DNA of 64,000 nt from Pseudomonas gessardii (GCF_001983165.1 NZ_MNPU01000001.1:490094-554093); one strand, 5' to 3'. Counted from the first letter of the stretch, positions 56,534-64,000 are shown. Numbers and translations are program-made. The notes: generated by a model from the sequence alone, not told the origin.

Positions 56534-56899
56534 TCAGTTATTGCTTCGTATAACGGCAGCATCACCCGGAGCCGAGCGGGGACTAAACAATCGATCAGAA
56601 AACTCGATCAAACTATCAAGAGTCTCTCTATCCTTGCATACTTCATAGAGGTTTTCTTCCCCGCCGGATCCTGATTTACTTCTTAACAACGTCGGCGAAC
56701 CAGTGGCGGTAGAAACCTTATAACCATTACATCCCCTAGAAGAGCTGTAGCCCGTAAAGCCACCGCTCAATAGAGGAACTGCCATAGCGGAACTCACTCC
56801 AAACGCCAGCACAAAGATCATTGCCCCACCACCAGAAAACACTATATTCTTTAGATAACATTCAAATTGAATGCCTTTTTTTTGATTATTTTTCAGCAT
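56534..56899 (-). CDS. AT-rich orphan gene for a small exported protein
   Basis: The 121-aa product has a hydrophobic segment (residues about 18-41, IVFSGGGAMIFVLAFGVSSAMAV) that looks like a long signal peptide ending in AMA. A short Ser/Gly-rich region follows with two cysteines (GCNGYKV, EVCKDRE), which could form a disulfide. I recognise no family. The AAGGAGGG element six bases before the ATG makes translation likely. Base composition is markedly more AT-rich than all neighbours, suggesting recent transfer. The 291 bases downstream (56243-56533) hold nothing I can name. Confidence 0.6.
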   Translation of the reverse strand: MLKNNQKKGIQFECYLKNIVFSGGGAMIFVLAFGVSSAMAVPLLSGGFTGYSSSRGCNGYKVSTATGSPTLLRSKSGSGGEENLYEVCKDRETLDSLIEFSDRLFSPRSAPGDAAVIRSNN

Positions 56900-57011
56900 T
56901 CAGACGCCCTCCTTTATCCACTCATGTCTTATTTATCTTCGCAAAGAAGCCTTCAAGACGAAGGTAGCACCACCGAATTACAGTTCAGCACCCTATCCAA
57001 TTGACCAACTA

Positions 57012-57098
57012 TTGCGACTAACGCACTTTAAATACAAAAATAATTAAAGTACCTGAAGGCGATAGTCGCAACTGTCAAATCTGACAGGTTGTTTTTTT
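57012..57098 (+). ncRNA. Candidate structured RNA ending in an intrinsic terminator
   Basis: On the plus strand an outer 9-bp stem (TTGCGACTA at 57012-57020 with TAGTCGCAA at 57063-57071) encloses an inner 7-bp stem (ACTTTAA 57025-57031 with TTAAAGT 57044-57050). A terminator hairpin follows at once: CTGTCA 57072-57077, loop AATC, TGACAG 57082-57087, with T7 at 57092-57098. No plus-strand gene ends here (the nearest upstream plus-strand stop is at 55653) and nudK runs the other way, so the terminator needs its own transcript. No strong promoter is visible. It could be a small RNA or a mobile-element remnant. Confidence 0.4.
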
Positions 57099-57138
57099 AC
57101 ATAATCAGGTATAGCGCGAAAGCCTAGGCAAATTTCGA

Positions 57139-57759
57139 CTATATCGTTTCGTCGGCATTCCCGGGCGACCGCGTCAGCCCTGCCTTGAGCAAACGCAGCT
57201 CCAGGTATTGCAGGAGCATGATGGTCTTGCCATCGACAATCTCACCGCGCGCAACCATGGCAATGGCCTCGTCAAACCCCAACTCCAGCACATCGATATC
57301 CTCGCCCTCCTCCTCCAGGCCACCGCCCTCGCCTACACGATCGCCGGGCTGATACTCACCGATAAAGAAATGAATGCGCTCGGTCACCGAGCCCGGGCTC
57401 ATGAACGCCGAGTAGACTTTTTCCACATGCCCTACGCGGTAACCGGTTTCTTCCTCGGCTTCCAGGCGGATGCGTTCCTCGGGGCTGGCGTTGTCCAGCA
57501 GGCCGGCGGCGGTTTCGATCAGGTAGCCGTCATGGCCATTGACGAAGGCCGGCATGCGGAACTGGCGGATCAGCAGCACCGTGCGCTGCAAGGTGTTGTA
57601 CAGCAGGATGGTCGCACCGTTGCCACGGTCGTACACCTCGCGGGTCTGGGCTTGCCAGCTGCCGTCGCGGCGGCGCAGGTCGAAACTGTACTTTTTCAAC
57701 AGGTACCAGTTGTCCGAGAGCAGTTCTTCGGCAGTGATGCGTACGGGACTGTTGTCCAT
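57139..57759 (-). CDS. nudK: NudK-type GDP-mannose pyrophosphatase (Nudix hydrolase)
   Basis: The 206-aa Nudix hydrolase resembles E. coli NudK (YffH) through its whole length: [49 protein letters not shown], the Nudix box [21 protein letters not shown] and the segment [14 protein letters not shown]. NudK splits GDP-mannose and related nucleotide sugars. ATG 57759 is the conserved start; the frame continues upstream to 57840 without support. The Nudix helix has the glutamate run that binds metal. Confidence 0.88.
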   Translation of the reverse strand: MDNSPVRITAEELLSDNWYLLKKYSFDLRRRDGSWQAQTREVYDRGNGATILLYNTLQRTVLLIRQFRMPAFVNGHDGYLIETAAGLLDNASPEERIRLEAEEETGYRVGHVEKVYSAFMSPGSVTERIHFFIGEYQPGDRVGEGGGLEEEGEDIDVLELGFDEAIAMVARGEIVDGKTIMLLQYLELRLLKAGLTRSPGNADETI

Positions 57760-57945
57760 GACAGGTCCTTTGGTCAAAAAGAGGGGCGAGCAGCATGTCG
57801 GTGACACCCTGCCAGCGTCAAGCTGTCCATAGGCCAGCATTGCGGAACGTTATCCAGCTACAATTGCGCCTTTTCTGCACCGGATGACCCCGCGGGCCTG
57901 TGGCTGATGGGTTATCTCGGCAGTGCATCCCGCGGGGTCAAGGAC

Positions 57946-59115
57946 ATGATGCTGCACATACCGACGCTATTGCTGGTCGCGGTCTTCGTTTTTTGCCTGA
58001 TGGGCCTGCTCACCGTGCATGCCTGGCATCGCGTGCGTGAGCCGACCCTGGGCTATCTGGGGGTGATGCTATTGCTGGCCTCCCTCGGCACCGCCTTGAT
58101 GGTAGTGCGCGGTGTGGGCGTGGATTTTGTCGCGTTGGTGCTGGGCAATGTGGTGTTGCTGTTGGGCGCGGCAATGAACTGGACCGCCATGCGCGTGTTT
58201 GTCCAAGGCAAGCCCCACCTGCCGGGCATCCTCGCAGGCCCGGTGCTCTGGGTCTTGATGTGCCTGATCCCGCAGTTCTACGGCTCGATGTCCAGCCGGG
58301 TGTCGCTGTATTCCCTGGTAGCGGCGAGCTACGGTGTGCTGTCGGCGCTGGAGTTATGGCGCCATCGCCAACACCTGCAAGTGGCCTATCTGCCGGCGGT
58401 GGGGCTGATGCTGTTGCACACCACGTTCTACTGTGTGCGCGCCGTGATCGATCCCGGCATGCCCTTCAAGAACCAGCACACGCTGCTGGGCGAAGGCGTA
58501 CAGCTCTTCTCGTTCATGCTGTTCGAGTCGATGCTGTATGCCATCGGTATCGCCTACGTCACGCTGGCGATGGTCAAGGAGCGCGCCGAACTCAACTTCA
58601 AGGCCGCCGCGTTCAGCGATGTATTGACCGGCATCGGCAACCGCCGCGCCTTCATGCTGCACGGCGAGCAACTGCTGGCCGACAGCACGCAACGCCGGCA
58701 ACCGGTGACCCTGCTGCTGTGTGACCTGGATTACTTCAAGCGCCTGAACGACAGCTTCGGCCACCCCATGGGCGACCAGGCGCTGATCGCGTTCAGCCGG
58801 CTGACCTCGGCGATCTTGCGCAAGCACGATTTGTTTGCGCGCATTGGCGGCGAAGAGTTTGCCTGCCTGCTGGCCAATACCGATGAGCAAGGCGCCGTAC
58901 AGGTGGCCGAACGCATTCGCCAGCAGTTCGCCGCGCTGGACCTGCTGGCGCCGGGGTTTCTCAGTGTGAGCATCGGGGTGGTGACCACCACCGCTCAATG
59001 CCACGATCTGTCACGCCTGCTGTCCCAGGCCGACCAGGCGCTGTACCGCGCCAAGGATCAGGGGCGCAACCGTGTGCAGACGGCCTGTAACACTTTGCAA
59101 GCAATCGCCCCCTGA
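57946..59115 (+). CDS. Membrane-bound GGDEF diguanylate cyclase
   Basis: The 389-aa protein has six to seven N-terminal transmembrane helices (about residues 5-210) and a C-terminal GGDEF domain. The active-site loop is IGGEEFACLL, with LTGIGNRRAFMLHG and DLDYFKRLNDSFGHPMGD ahead of it for magnesium and GTP binding. It makes cyclic di-GMP and should be active, since the GGEEF loop is intact. No upstream RxxD inhibitory motif is obvious. Tandem ATGs at 57946 and 57949 follow AAGG. It is divergent from nudK. Confidence 0.93.
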   Translation: MMLHIPTLLLVAVFVFCLMGLLTVHAWHRVREPTLGYLGVMLLLASLGTALMVVRGVGVDFVALVLGNVVLLLGAAMNWTAMRVFVQGKPHLPGILAGPVLWVLMCLIPQFYGSMSSRVSLYSLVAASYGVLSALELWRHRQHLQVAYLPAVGLMLLHTTFYCVRAVIDPGMPFKNQHTLLGEGVQLFSFMLFESMLYAIGIAYVTLAMVKERAELNFKAAAFSDVLTGIGNRRAFMLHGEQLLADSTQRRQPVTLLLCDLDYFKRLNDSFGHPMGDQALIAFSRLTSAILRKHDLFARIGGEEFACLLANTDEQGAVQVAERIRQQFAALDLLAPGFLSVSIGVVTTTAQCHDLSRLLSQADQALYRAKDQGRNRVQTACNTLQAIAP

Positions 59116-59189
59116 CGATGGTCTGAATATTTTCTTTACGGGCAAGGCATCTGGTAAAAATCCTGCTTCGCTCCGGTCCTGGAACCTTT

Positions 59190-60074
59190 ATGTCCTCACG
59201 TTTTCTCTCGCGCCTGCGTTTGCGTTGGTTGCCCCTGCTATGCATGGCGCTGCTGGTCCTCGGCCTGCCGGTGGGCTGCCATGTGCTGCAACACAAGGAG
59301 CGCGAGCTGGTGTTTCGTATCGAGCCCGGTACTGCCAGCTGGTATCGTGGCCTGCCAAACGCGGTGCAGGAGTTCGAGCTCAAGCCCGCCAGCTTCAAGT
59401 CCGGGCAGAGCCTGCATGGCTGGTGGTGGCCAGCTGCGAAAAAAGACGCGCCGGCGATCCTGTACCTGCACGGCGTGCGCTGGAACCTCACGGGCCAACT
59501 GTTTCGCATCGAGCAACTGCACGCCCAGGGCTACTCGGTGCTGGCCATCGACTATCGAGGGTTTGGCCAGAGCCGGGGCGACCTGCCGTCCGAGCGCAGC
59601 GTCTACGAGGATGCGCGGATTGCCTGGGAGCGCTTCCAGGTGCTGCAACCCGATCCGCGCAAACGCCTGATCTACGGCCACTCCCTGGGCGGTGCCGTGG
59701 CCATCGACCTGGCGGCGGAACTGGGCCAGCAGGCGGCCAGCCAACAGCGGCCGCCGCCGGTGCGGGGGCTGGTGATCGAATCTACCTTTACCTCACTGGC
59801 CGATGTCGCCGCAGCCGTGGTCAACACCTCGCTGCCGGTGCGCTGGGTGCTGTCGCAGAAGTTCGATTCCATCGACAAGATCGCCGATATCCACATGCCC
59901 TTGCTGGTGGTGCATGGCCTCGACGACCGCTATGTGCCGCCGCGTTTCAGCCAGCAATTGTTTGATGCTGCCCAAGAGCCCAAGCACTTGCTGCTGGTAC
60001 CCGGGGCCAGTCACAACAACAGCCTGAGCCTGGGCGGTCGCCCCTATCGCCAGGCACTGCAGGGTTTGCTGTAA
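59190..60074 (+). CDS. Membrane-anchored alpha/beta hydrolase
   Basis: The 294-aa protein has a basic N terminus and a hydrophobic helix ending in a possible lipobox (LGLPVGC, Cys near residue 30). An alpha/beta-hydrolase domain follows: oxyanion strand ILYLHGVRWN, DYRGFGQSRG, nucleophile elbow GHSLGG, Asp in HGLDDRYVPPRFS and His in GASHNNS. It resembles BEM46/YfhR-type hydrolases of unknown substrate. It follows the diguanylate cyclase by 74 bases on the same strand. Confidence 0.88.
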   Translation: MSSRFLSRLRLRWLPLLCMALLVLGLPVGCHVLQHKERELVFRIEPGTASWYRGLPNAVQEFELKPASFKSGQSLHGWWWPAAKKDAPAILYLHGVRWNLTGQLFRIEQLHAQGYSVLAIDYRGFGQSRGDLPSERSVYEDARIAWERFQVLQPDPRKRLIYGHSLGGAVAIDLAAELGQQAASQQRPPPVRGLVIESTFTSLADVAAAVVNTSLPVRWVLSQKFDSIDKIADIHMPLLVVHGLDDRYVPPRFSQQLFDAAQEPKHLLLVPGASHNNSLSLGGRPYRQALQGLL

Positions 60075-60203
60075 AACGGCGGATCCGGCACCGATTTCAG
60101 CGAGGCGTGTCAAGCGCAAGCCTCGCGCAAAAAGGCCTGCAAACGATCCTGATCAAATATTGACCGCAGGTTAAATCGCCAGCGCTGCCGGGCCCGCGCA
60201 AGG

Positions 60204-60212
60204 TTATCCACA
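60204..60212 (+). other. Perfect DnaA-box sequence in a convergent intergenic region
   Basis: TTATCCACA at 60204-60212 is a consensus DnaA box. Within 30 bases lie an inverted near-match (GTGGACAA around 60231-60238) and a small CCACG/CGTGG hairpin followed by CTTTTTG. The region (60075-60280) separates the hydrolase from the convergent DUF3079 gene and otherwise holds no gene. Confidence 0.45.
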
Positions 60213-60280
60213 GAGATACCCACGGTTTTCGTGGACAACTCTTTTTGTATTTTGGGCCAGGGGCTTGCCGAAACGGCCGG

Positions 60281-60490
60281 TCAGTTGGCCTCTGGCACCT
60301 TATCCGTAGCAATCGGCACTTCAATCCCCCAATCGCCATGCAGGTACCAGTCCTCACCGATCATCTCGGCCGGATGCATGGTGCGATCGGCACCATTGCC
60401 GCAGGCCAGGGCGGTGGTCGCGCAGTAACGATCACAGCCCCAGCAAATGCGCTCGGGGTGTTTGGGGTTGAGCGGGAACGGCTTGGCCAT
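60281..60490 (-). CDS. DUF3079 protein
   Basis: The 69-aa protein is recognised by the DUF3079 signature KPFPLNPKHPERICWGCDRYC near the N terminus, including the four-residue metal-like spacing CWGCDRYC, with a third cysteine in ALACGNG and a histidine-rich end (TMHPAEM, DWYLHGDWG). It may bind a metal or cluster, but no function is known. An AGCCTGCTC region precedes the ATG without a strong ribosome site. It is divergent from the ftr operon. Confidence 0.85.
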   Translation of the reverse strand: MAKPFPLNPKHPERICWGCDRYCATTALACGNGADRTMHPAEMIGEDWYLHGDWGIEVPIATDKVPEAN

Positions 60491-60594
60491 GAGCAGGCTC
60501 CACAGCGGTGGGCAGTGATTTGATCCTACGGTCGCTACAGGCCCACAGCCTTGACCAACGTCAAGAAGGGTTGTGTGTATATCCCTGGAAACTT

Positions 60595-60613
60595 GACAAG
60601 AATCATTATTGTT
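60595..60613 (+). promoter_or_regulatory. Fur-box-like site before ftrA
   Basis: GACAAGAATCATTATTGTT contains AATCATTAT, nine contiguous bases of the Fur consensus GATAATGATAATCATTATC, 54 bases upstream of the ftrA start. TTGACAAG just before it could serve as a -35. The iron-uptake operon downstream makes Fur control very likely. Confidence 0.68.
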
Positions 60614-60666
60614 TACAGCAAAGCTTTCTAGACTCGGCTTCTCATTTGCCCTGTCAGGAAACCCCC

Positions 60667-61197
60667 ATGCGTATCCCCTTCACCCTGTCACTGGCCCTGC
60701 TGTTGTCGACTGGCGTGGCCGTCGCCAAGGAATACCCGATCGGCGAGCCACAAATGTGTCCCGGCCTGGAAGTCGGCGCGGTCTATCTGCAACCGATCGA
60801 GATGGCGCCACCGGGCATGATGCGCGCCACCGCCGATTCGGATGTGCACCTGGAGGCCGATATCCGCGCCACCGCCGACAACCAGCAGGGCTTCCAGGAA
60901 GGCAGTTTTGTGCCCTACCTGAACGTGTCGTTCCGCCTGCAAAAGCAAGGCGGCGCCAGCCCGATCATCGGTGAGTTCCACGCCATGGTGGCCAACGACG
61001 GGCCGCACTACGGTGACAACGTCAAGCTGCTGGGCCCTGGCAAATACCAGTTGACCTTTACCGTGATGCCACCCAGCGGCCATGGCTCTCTGGGCCGGCA
61101 TACCGACAAGGAAACCGGGGTCGCGCCCTGGTTCGAGCGCTGTGAAGTGCACTATGAATTCGTCTACGCGGGGATTGGCAAAAAAGGCGGCTACTGA
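60667..61197 (+). CDS. ftrA: FtrA, periplasmic iron-binding protein (Tp34/P19 family)
   Basis: The 176-aa protein has a signal peptide (cut after VAVA near residue 20) and the P19/Tp34 fold. Metal-binding regions are visible: PGMMRATADSDVHLEADIRA, then FHAMVANDGPHYGDNVKLLG, and CEVHYEFVY. P19-type proteins bind Fe and Cu and pass iron to an FTR1 permease. In Bordetella the four-gene set is named ftrABCD, and the order here is the same. ATG 60667 is used since the signal peptide starts there; a longer frame from 60508 has no signal. Confidence 0.9.
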   Translation: MRIPFTLSLALLLSTGVAVAKEYPIGEPQMCPGLEVGAVYLQPIEMAPPGMMRATADSDVHLEADIRATADNQQGFQEGSFVPYLNVSFRLQKQGGASPIIGEFHAMVANDGPHYGDNVKLLGPGKYQLTFTVMPPSGHGSLGRHTDKETGVAPWFERCEVHYEFVYAGIGKKGGY

Positions 61198-61521
61198 ATG
61201 CGCCTGCCCCTCGCCCTCTGCGCCCTGCTGGCTGCTGGCACGGCCCTGGCCGCGCCGTTGCCCACCTATGAATTGACCCTGCAAGACGGCCACTTCACCC
61301 CGGCGCAGCTCAAGGTGGCGGCCGGCCAGCGCTTCAAGATCGTGCTGAAAAACATCGGCCAGGGCCCGGCCGAGTTCGAGAGCACGCCGCTGCGCGTGGA
61401 AAAAGTGCTGTCGCCCGGGGTCACCACCTTTGTGGTGATCCACCCGCTCAAGCCGGGCACCTATGGGTTTTTCGACGAATTCAACTTACAGCTGCCCGCA
61501 GGCAGCATCCTCGCCGAATAA
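61198..61521 (+). CDS. ftrB: FtrB, periplasmic cupredoxin-domain protein
   Basis: The 107-aa protein has a signal peptide (ALCALLAAGTALA) and a small cupredoxin-like domain (LTLQDGHFTPAQLKVAAGQRF, EFEST, TFVVIHPLKPGTYGFFDEF). The usual type 1 copper ligand set (His, Cys, Met or His) is not obvious: there is a His in IHPL, but no Cys in the expected loop. It may oxidise ferrous iron or hold it for the permease. ATG directly follows the ftrA stop. Confidence 0.88.
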   Translation: MRLPLALCALLAAGTALAAPLPTYELTLQDGHFTPAQLKVAAGQRFKIVLKNIGQGPAEFESTPLRVEKVLSPGVTTFVVIHPLKPGTYGFFDEFNLQLPAGSILAE

Positions 61522-61538
61522 CGGCCCGGGAGCCTTTG

Positions 61539-62381
61539 ATGAATCAATCGATGTTTATCGTCTGGCGCGAAAGCGTCGAGGCGCTGCTGGTGATCGGCAT
61601 CCTCCAGGCCTGGATCAGCCAGCAGCCCGAGGGCTCGCGCCTGGGGCGTTTCCTGTGGGCCGGCGTGGTGCTGGGCCTGCTGTGTTCCGCCGGGCTGGCC
61701 GGCCTGATGCTCTGGGCCGGCGAAGCCATGAGCGGCCCCGGCGGCGAATGGTTCCAGGCCGGCATGACCCTGGTAGCAAGCCTGCTGATGGTGCAGATGG
61801 TGTTCTGGATGCACCGCCACGGGCCGGGCCTGCGCCAGACCCTGCTGCGCGACGCCGAGCAGCGTGCGGCACGCCAGGGTGGCCTGGGGTTGCTGTTGCT
61901 GGCGTTGCTGGCAGTCAGCCGCGAAGGCAGCGAAACCGTAGTCTTCCTGTACGGTGCCGGCGCCCAGTTGCACGGCCCGGCACTGGGCCTGTTCGCCATT
62001 GGCGGCCTGCTCGGCCTGGTGCTGGCCGGGCTGACGGTAATGCTGCTGCGCAGCACACGGCGGTTGATTTCCTGGCCGCGGTTTTTCGCCCTCAGCGAGG
62101 TGCTGTTACTGCTGTTGGCGGCCGCCTTGCTGGTGGCCGCCGTGGAACGCATCGGCGGGCAACTGCTGGCCATGGACATGCCCGACTGGGTCTACACCCT
62201 GGTGGGCGAAGCCTGGTGGGACAGCAGCCCCCTGCTCAGTGACAGCCATGGCCTGGGCGCCGTGCTCGCAGGGTTTGCCGGCTACCGCGCAACCCCCAGC
62301 ACAATCACCCTGCTGGTACTCATCGGTTATTGGTTGCTGGTCGGTCGTGGGTTGTACCGGGCCCGGCGAGCACCGTTGTGA
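61539..62381 (+). CDS. ftrC: FtrC, FTR1-family iron permease
   Basis: The 280-aa integral membrane protein has seven predicted helices and two REXXE iron-binding motifs, RESVE in helix 1 (VWRESVEALLV) and REGSE in a later helix (VSREGSETVV). It moves ferric iron made at the periplasmic face into the cytoplasm, as in yeast Ftr1 and EfeU. ATG 61539 follows GGGAG by seven bases. The stop overlaps the next start by four bases. Confidence 0.93.
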   Translation: MNQSMFIVWRESVEALLVIGILQAWISQQPEGSRLGRFLWAGVVLGLLCSAGLAGLMLWAGEAMSGPGGEWFQAGMTLVASLLMVQMVFWMHRHGPGLRQTLLRDAEQRAARQGGLGLLLLALLAVSREGSETVVFLYGAGAQLHGPALGLFAIGGLLGLVLAGLTVMLLRSTRRLISWPRFFALSEVLLLLLAAALLVAAVERIGGQLLAMDMPDWVYTLVGEAWWDSSPLLSDSHGLGAVLAGFAGYRATPSTITLLVLIGYWLLVGRGLYRARRAPL

Positions 62382-63739
62382 ACAGCCCCTGGCTGCAACG
62401 CCTGGGGGATGGCATGCGCCGCCATGGGCGACTGATTCGTGGCGTGCAATGGGCGGTGGTGCTGTTCTACGCAGGGTTGCTGATAGTGCCGGCGTGGCTG
62501 GCGCTGCCCACCAGCCAGGCACGCCTGCTGGATAACCTGACGCTGCTGGCCCAGTTCCTGTTCTGGGGCCTGTGGTGGCCGTTCGTGGTGCTGTCCATCG
62601 TGTTGTTCGGTCGCGTGTGGTGCGGCGTGCTCTGCCCCGAAGGCTCCTTGAGCGAATGGGCCAGCCGCCATGGACGCGGCCTGGGTATTCCAAACTGGAT
62701 CCGCTGGGGCGGCTGGCCCACCGTGGGCTTTGGCCTGACCACCCTCTACGGCCAGCTCATCAGTGTGTACGACTACGCCCAGGCTGCCTTGCTGATCCTC
62801 GGCGGCTCAACGGTGGCCGCAGTGCTGGTGGGCCTGCTGTTTGTGCGCGGCAAACGGGTGTGGTGCCGCTACCTGTGCCCAGTCAGCGGCGTATTCGCCC
62901 TGCTCGCACGCCTGGCGCCGGTGCACTTCCAGGTCGACGAACAACGCTGGAAAGCCAACGCCGGCCCGCGCCTGCCCTTGCCCAACTGCGCACCGCTGCT
63001 GGACATCCGCCGCCTGCAAGGTGCCAGCGATTGCCACGCCTGCGGCCGTTGCAGCGGGCAACGGGGCGCGGTGCAGTTGATTGCCCGCTCATGCAATAGC
63101 GAAATCCTCCAGGCCCCGCGTAAACCCGCGTTGGTGTGGGATACGCGCCTGTTGTTGTTCGGCGTGATCGGCCTGGCAATGGGCGCCTTCCAGTGGACCG
63201 TCAGCCCGTGGTTCATCACGCTCAAGCAGTGCCTGGCGCAATGGCTGGTGGAACATGACTGGCTGTGGCCATTGCAGGACAGCGCGCCCTGGTGGCTGTT
63301 GACCCATTACCCCCAGGTCAACGACAGCTTCAGTTGGCTGGATGGGTTTTGCATCGTCGCGTACCTGGGCGCCAGCAGCCTGCTGCTCGGCGGCGCCTTG
63401 CTGGGGCTGGTGCACCTGGGCGCAAGATTGAGCGGGGATCGGGCACGCTCTTGGGCCCTGGCCCTGACCTTGACGCCCATCGGGGGTGCCGGGCTGTTTC
63501 TGGGGCTGTCGGCCACCACGGTGAAGTTGCTGCGCTATGAAGGACTCTTGCTCGAATGGGTACAACCGGCGCGTGGCGCCTTGCTGATCGCAGCGCTGGG
63601 CTGGTGTGTGTGGCTGGCCTGGAAACAGCTGGCCGACCTATCGCTGGCGCGACGTTGCGCGGCCTGGAGCTGCCTGCTGGTGGGCAATGGGCTGGTGGGG
63701 TATGGCTGGTGGCTACAGTTTTGGGGCTGGAGCCTGTAA
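62378..63739 (+). CDS. ftrD: FtrD, membrane-bound 4Fe-4S ferredoxin (NapH-like)
   Basis: The 453-aa protein has eight or more transmembrane helices. NapH/RdxA-type cysteine motifs are CGVLCP near residue 90 (VWCGVLCPEG) and CRYLCPVSG near 168. A third cysteine group reads CHACGRC with a later Cys in ARSC, which resembles an incomplete CxxCxxCxxxCP cluster site because the second half is split. It probably carries electrons across the membrane for the FTR1 system. It starts at GTG 62378, overlapping the ftrC stop by four bases. Confidence 0.9.
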   Translation: MNSPWLQRLGDGMRRHGRLIRGVQWAVVLFYAGLLIVPAWLALPTSQARLLDNLTLLAQFLFWGLWWPFVVLSIVLFGRVWCGVLCPEGSLSEWASRHGRGLGIPNWIRWGGWPTVGFGLTTLYGQLISVYDYAQAALLILGGSTVAAVLVGLLFVRGKRVWCRYLCPVSGVFALLARLAPVHFQVDEQRWKANAGPRLPLPNCAPLLDIRRLQGASDCHACGRCSGQRGAVQLIARSCNSEILQAPRKPALVWDTRLLLFGVIGLAMGAFQWTVSPWFITLKQCLAQWLVEHDWLWPLQDSAPWWLLTHYPQVNDSFSWLDGFCIVAYLGASSLLLGGALLGLVHLGARLSGDRARSWALALTLTPIGGAGLFLGLSATTVKLLRYEGLLLEWVQPARGALLIAALGWCVWLAWKQLADLSLARRCAAWSCLLVGNGLVGYGWWLQFWGWSL

Positions 63740-63799
63740 GACGCCGTTCAGTTAAGCGAACGTAATGCTCAAAACAGCGCAGATCAAATGTGGGGCTTG

Positions 63800-63818
63800 T
63801 GTGGGAGCGGGCTTGCCC
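63800..63818 (+). repeat. Truncated REP arm at the IS boundary
   Basis: TGTGGGAGCGGGCTTGCCC matches the first 19 bases of the REP arm at 37084 and then breaks off into unrelated sequence (TAATGCCAG...), with no inverted partner inside the window. The break coincides with the putative end of the insertion sequence. Confidence 0.75.
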
Positions 63819-64000
63819 TAATGCCAGTCAGTTAAGCCCTCCCGCTTTCTTTTTGGGGTATTTGACCGGCCTGGGCTTGACCACCCTGGGGTAACTTCGT
63901 TGACGCCTGGCAGGTAACATGAAGTGTTGAGCCTGAGTGCGCAGCTCTGCCAGCCGCTTAGGAATCGTACCTGGCGTTTCCAGCGGACAGAAACGGAGTG
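63819..64000 (-). mobile_element. IS4-family insertion sequence, right part beyond the window
   Basis: The element probably begins at about 63819, at TAATGCCAGTCAGTTAAG, directly after the interrupted REP arm, and runs off the right edge. The other terminal repeat and target duplication are outside the window, so the terminus is inferred only from the REP break. Confidence 0.6.
63828..64000 (-). CDS. IS4-family transposase, C-terminal part (partial)
   Basis: The minus-strand frame from the right edge (first full codon 63998) to TGA at 63828-63830 gives 56 residues: LRFCPLETPGTIPKRL, then AQHFMLPARRQRSYPRVV, ending in the basic tail KYPKKKAGGLN. The stretch PARRQRSYPRVVK is typical of the C terminus of IS4-family DDE transposases in Pseudomonas as I recall. 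The DDE core lies outside the window. Intactness cannot be judged. Confidence 0.75.
   Translation of the reverse strand, partial: LRFCPLETPGTIPKRLAELRTQAQHFMLPARRQRSYPRVVKPRPVKYPKKKAGGLN

Overview
The window is chromosomal DNA from a Pseudomonas, most probably of the P. fluorescens group. The evidence is high-GC coding with long antisense open frames, several copies of the REP/REPIN palindrome typical of that group (core TGTGGGAGC(T/G)GGCTTGCC), and the dnaQ, rnhA, methyltransferase, gloB, mltD, ABC peptide importer block that I remember from P. aeruginosa PAO1 (PA1807-PA1818). Gene calls come from reading the translations and motifs. No database search was run.

Layout. 0-8.4 kb is core metabolism: the end of a cobalamin locus (cobE, cobM), nfuA, the periplasmic fatty-acid cis/trans isomerase cti, and cobalamin-dependent methionine synthase metH. 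8.4-15.4 kb is one giant gene for a 2355-aa leucine-rich-repeat protein ending in a NEL-type (IpaH/SspH-like) E3 ubiquitin ligase domain with a CxD catalytic motif. 15.5-19.5 kb holds a DUF2970 membrane protein, a sugar-binding-like periplasmic protein, a 37-aa membrane microprotein missed by length cut-offs, and the sulfite reductase pair cysI-DUF934, closed by a bidirectional terminator.

19.5-30.2 kb is the most unusual part: eight genes on the minus strand, tightly packed and mostly overlapping, with lower GC in places. In transcription order they encode an NAD-dependent reductase, an acyl-activating ligase with an atypical P-loop, a HAD phosphatase, a flavin monooxygenase, a carrier protein with one live and one dead ACP domain, a KS / cysteine-less KS-like / AfsA-hotdog fusion, an SRPBCC cyclase-like protein and an outer-membrane beta-barrel. 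I recognise no described pathway with this set. The AfsA domain, phosphatase and reductase suggest a butenolide, butyrolactone or furan product. The KS plus chain-length-factor-like domain, ACP, SRPBCC protein and hydroxylase also fit an aromatic polyketide.

30.4-37 kb has a MerR regulator divergent from an old-yellow-enzyme gene, an FMN reductase, a LysR regulator, a GNAT acetyltransferase and lysine decarboxylase ldcA. 37-50.4 kb is the conserved block dnaQ, a GDPD-like lipoprotein, rnhA, methyltransferase, gloB, mltD and the peptide/peptidyl-nucleoside importer nppA1A2BCD (yej-like). 50.5-56.2 kb is an iron-siderophore module (FecI-like sigma, FecR, TonB-dependent receptor with STN domain) followed by an AraC regulator and a LysE exporter. 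56.5-60.5 kb contains an AT-rich orphan gene, a possible structured RNA, nudK, a GGDEF protein, an alpha/beta hydrolase and a DUF3079 gene. 60.6-63.7 kb is a complete ferrous-iron uptake operon ftrABCD behind a Fur-box-like site. The right edge cuts through an IS4-family insertion sequence that appears to sit inside a REP element.
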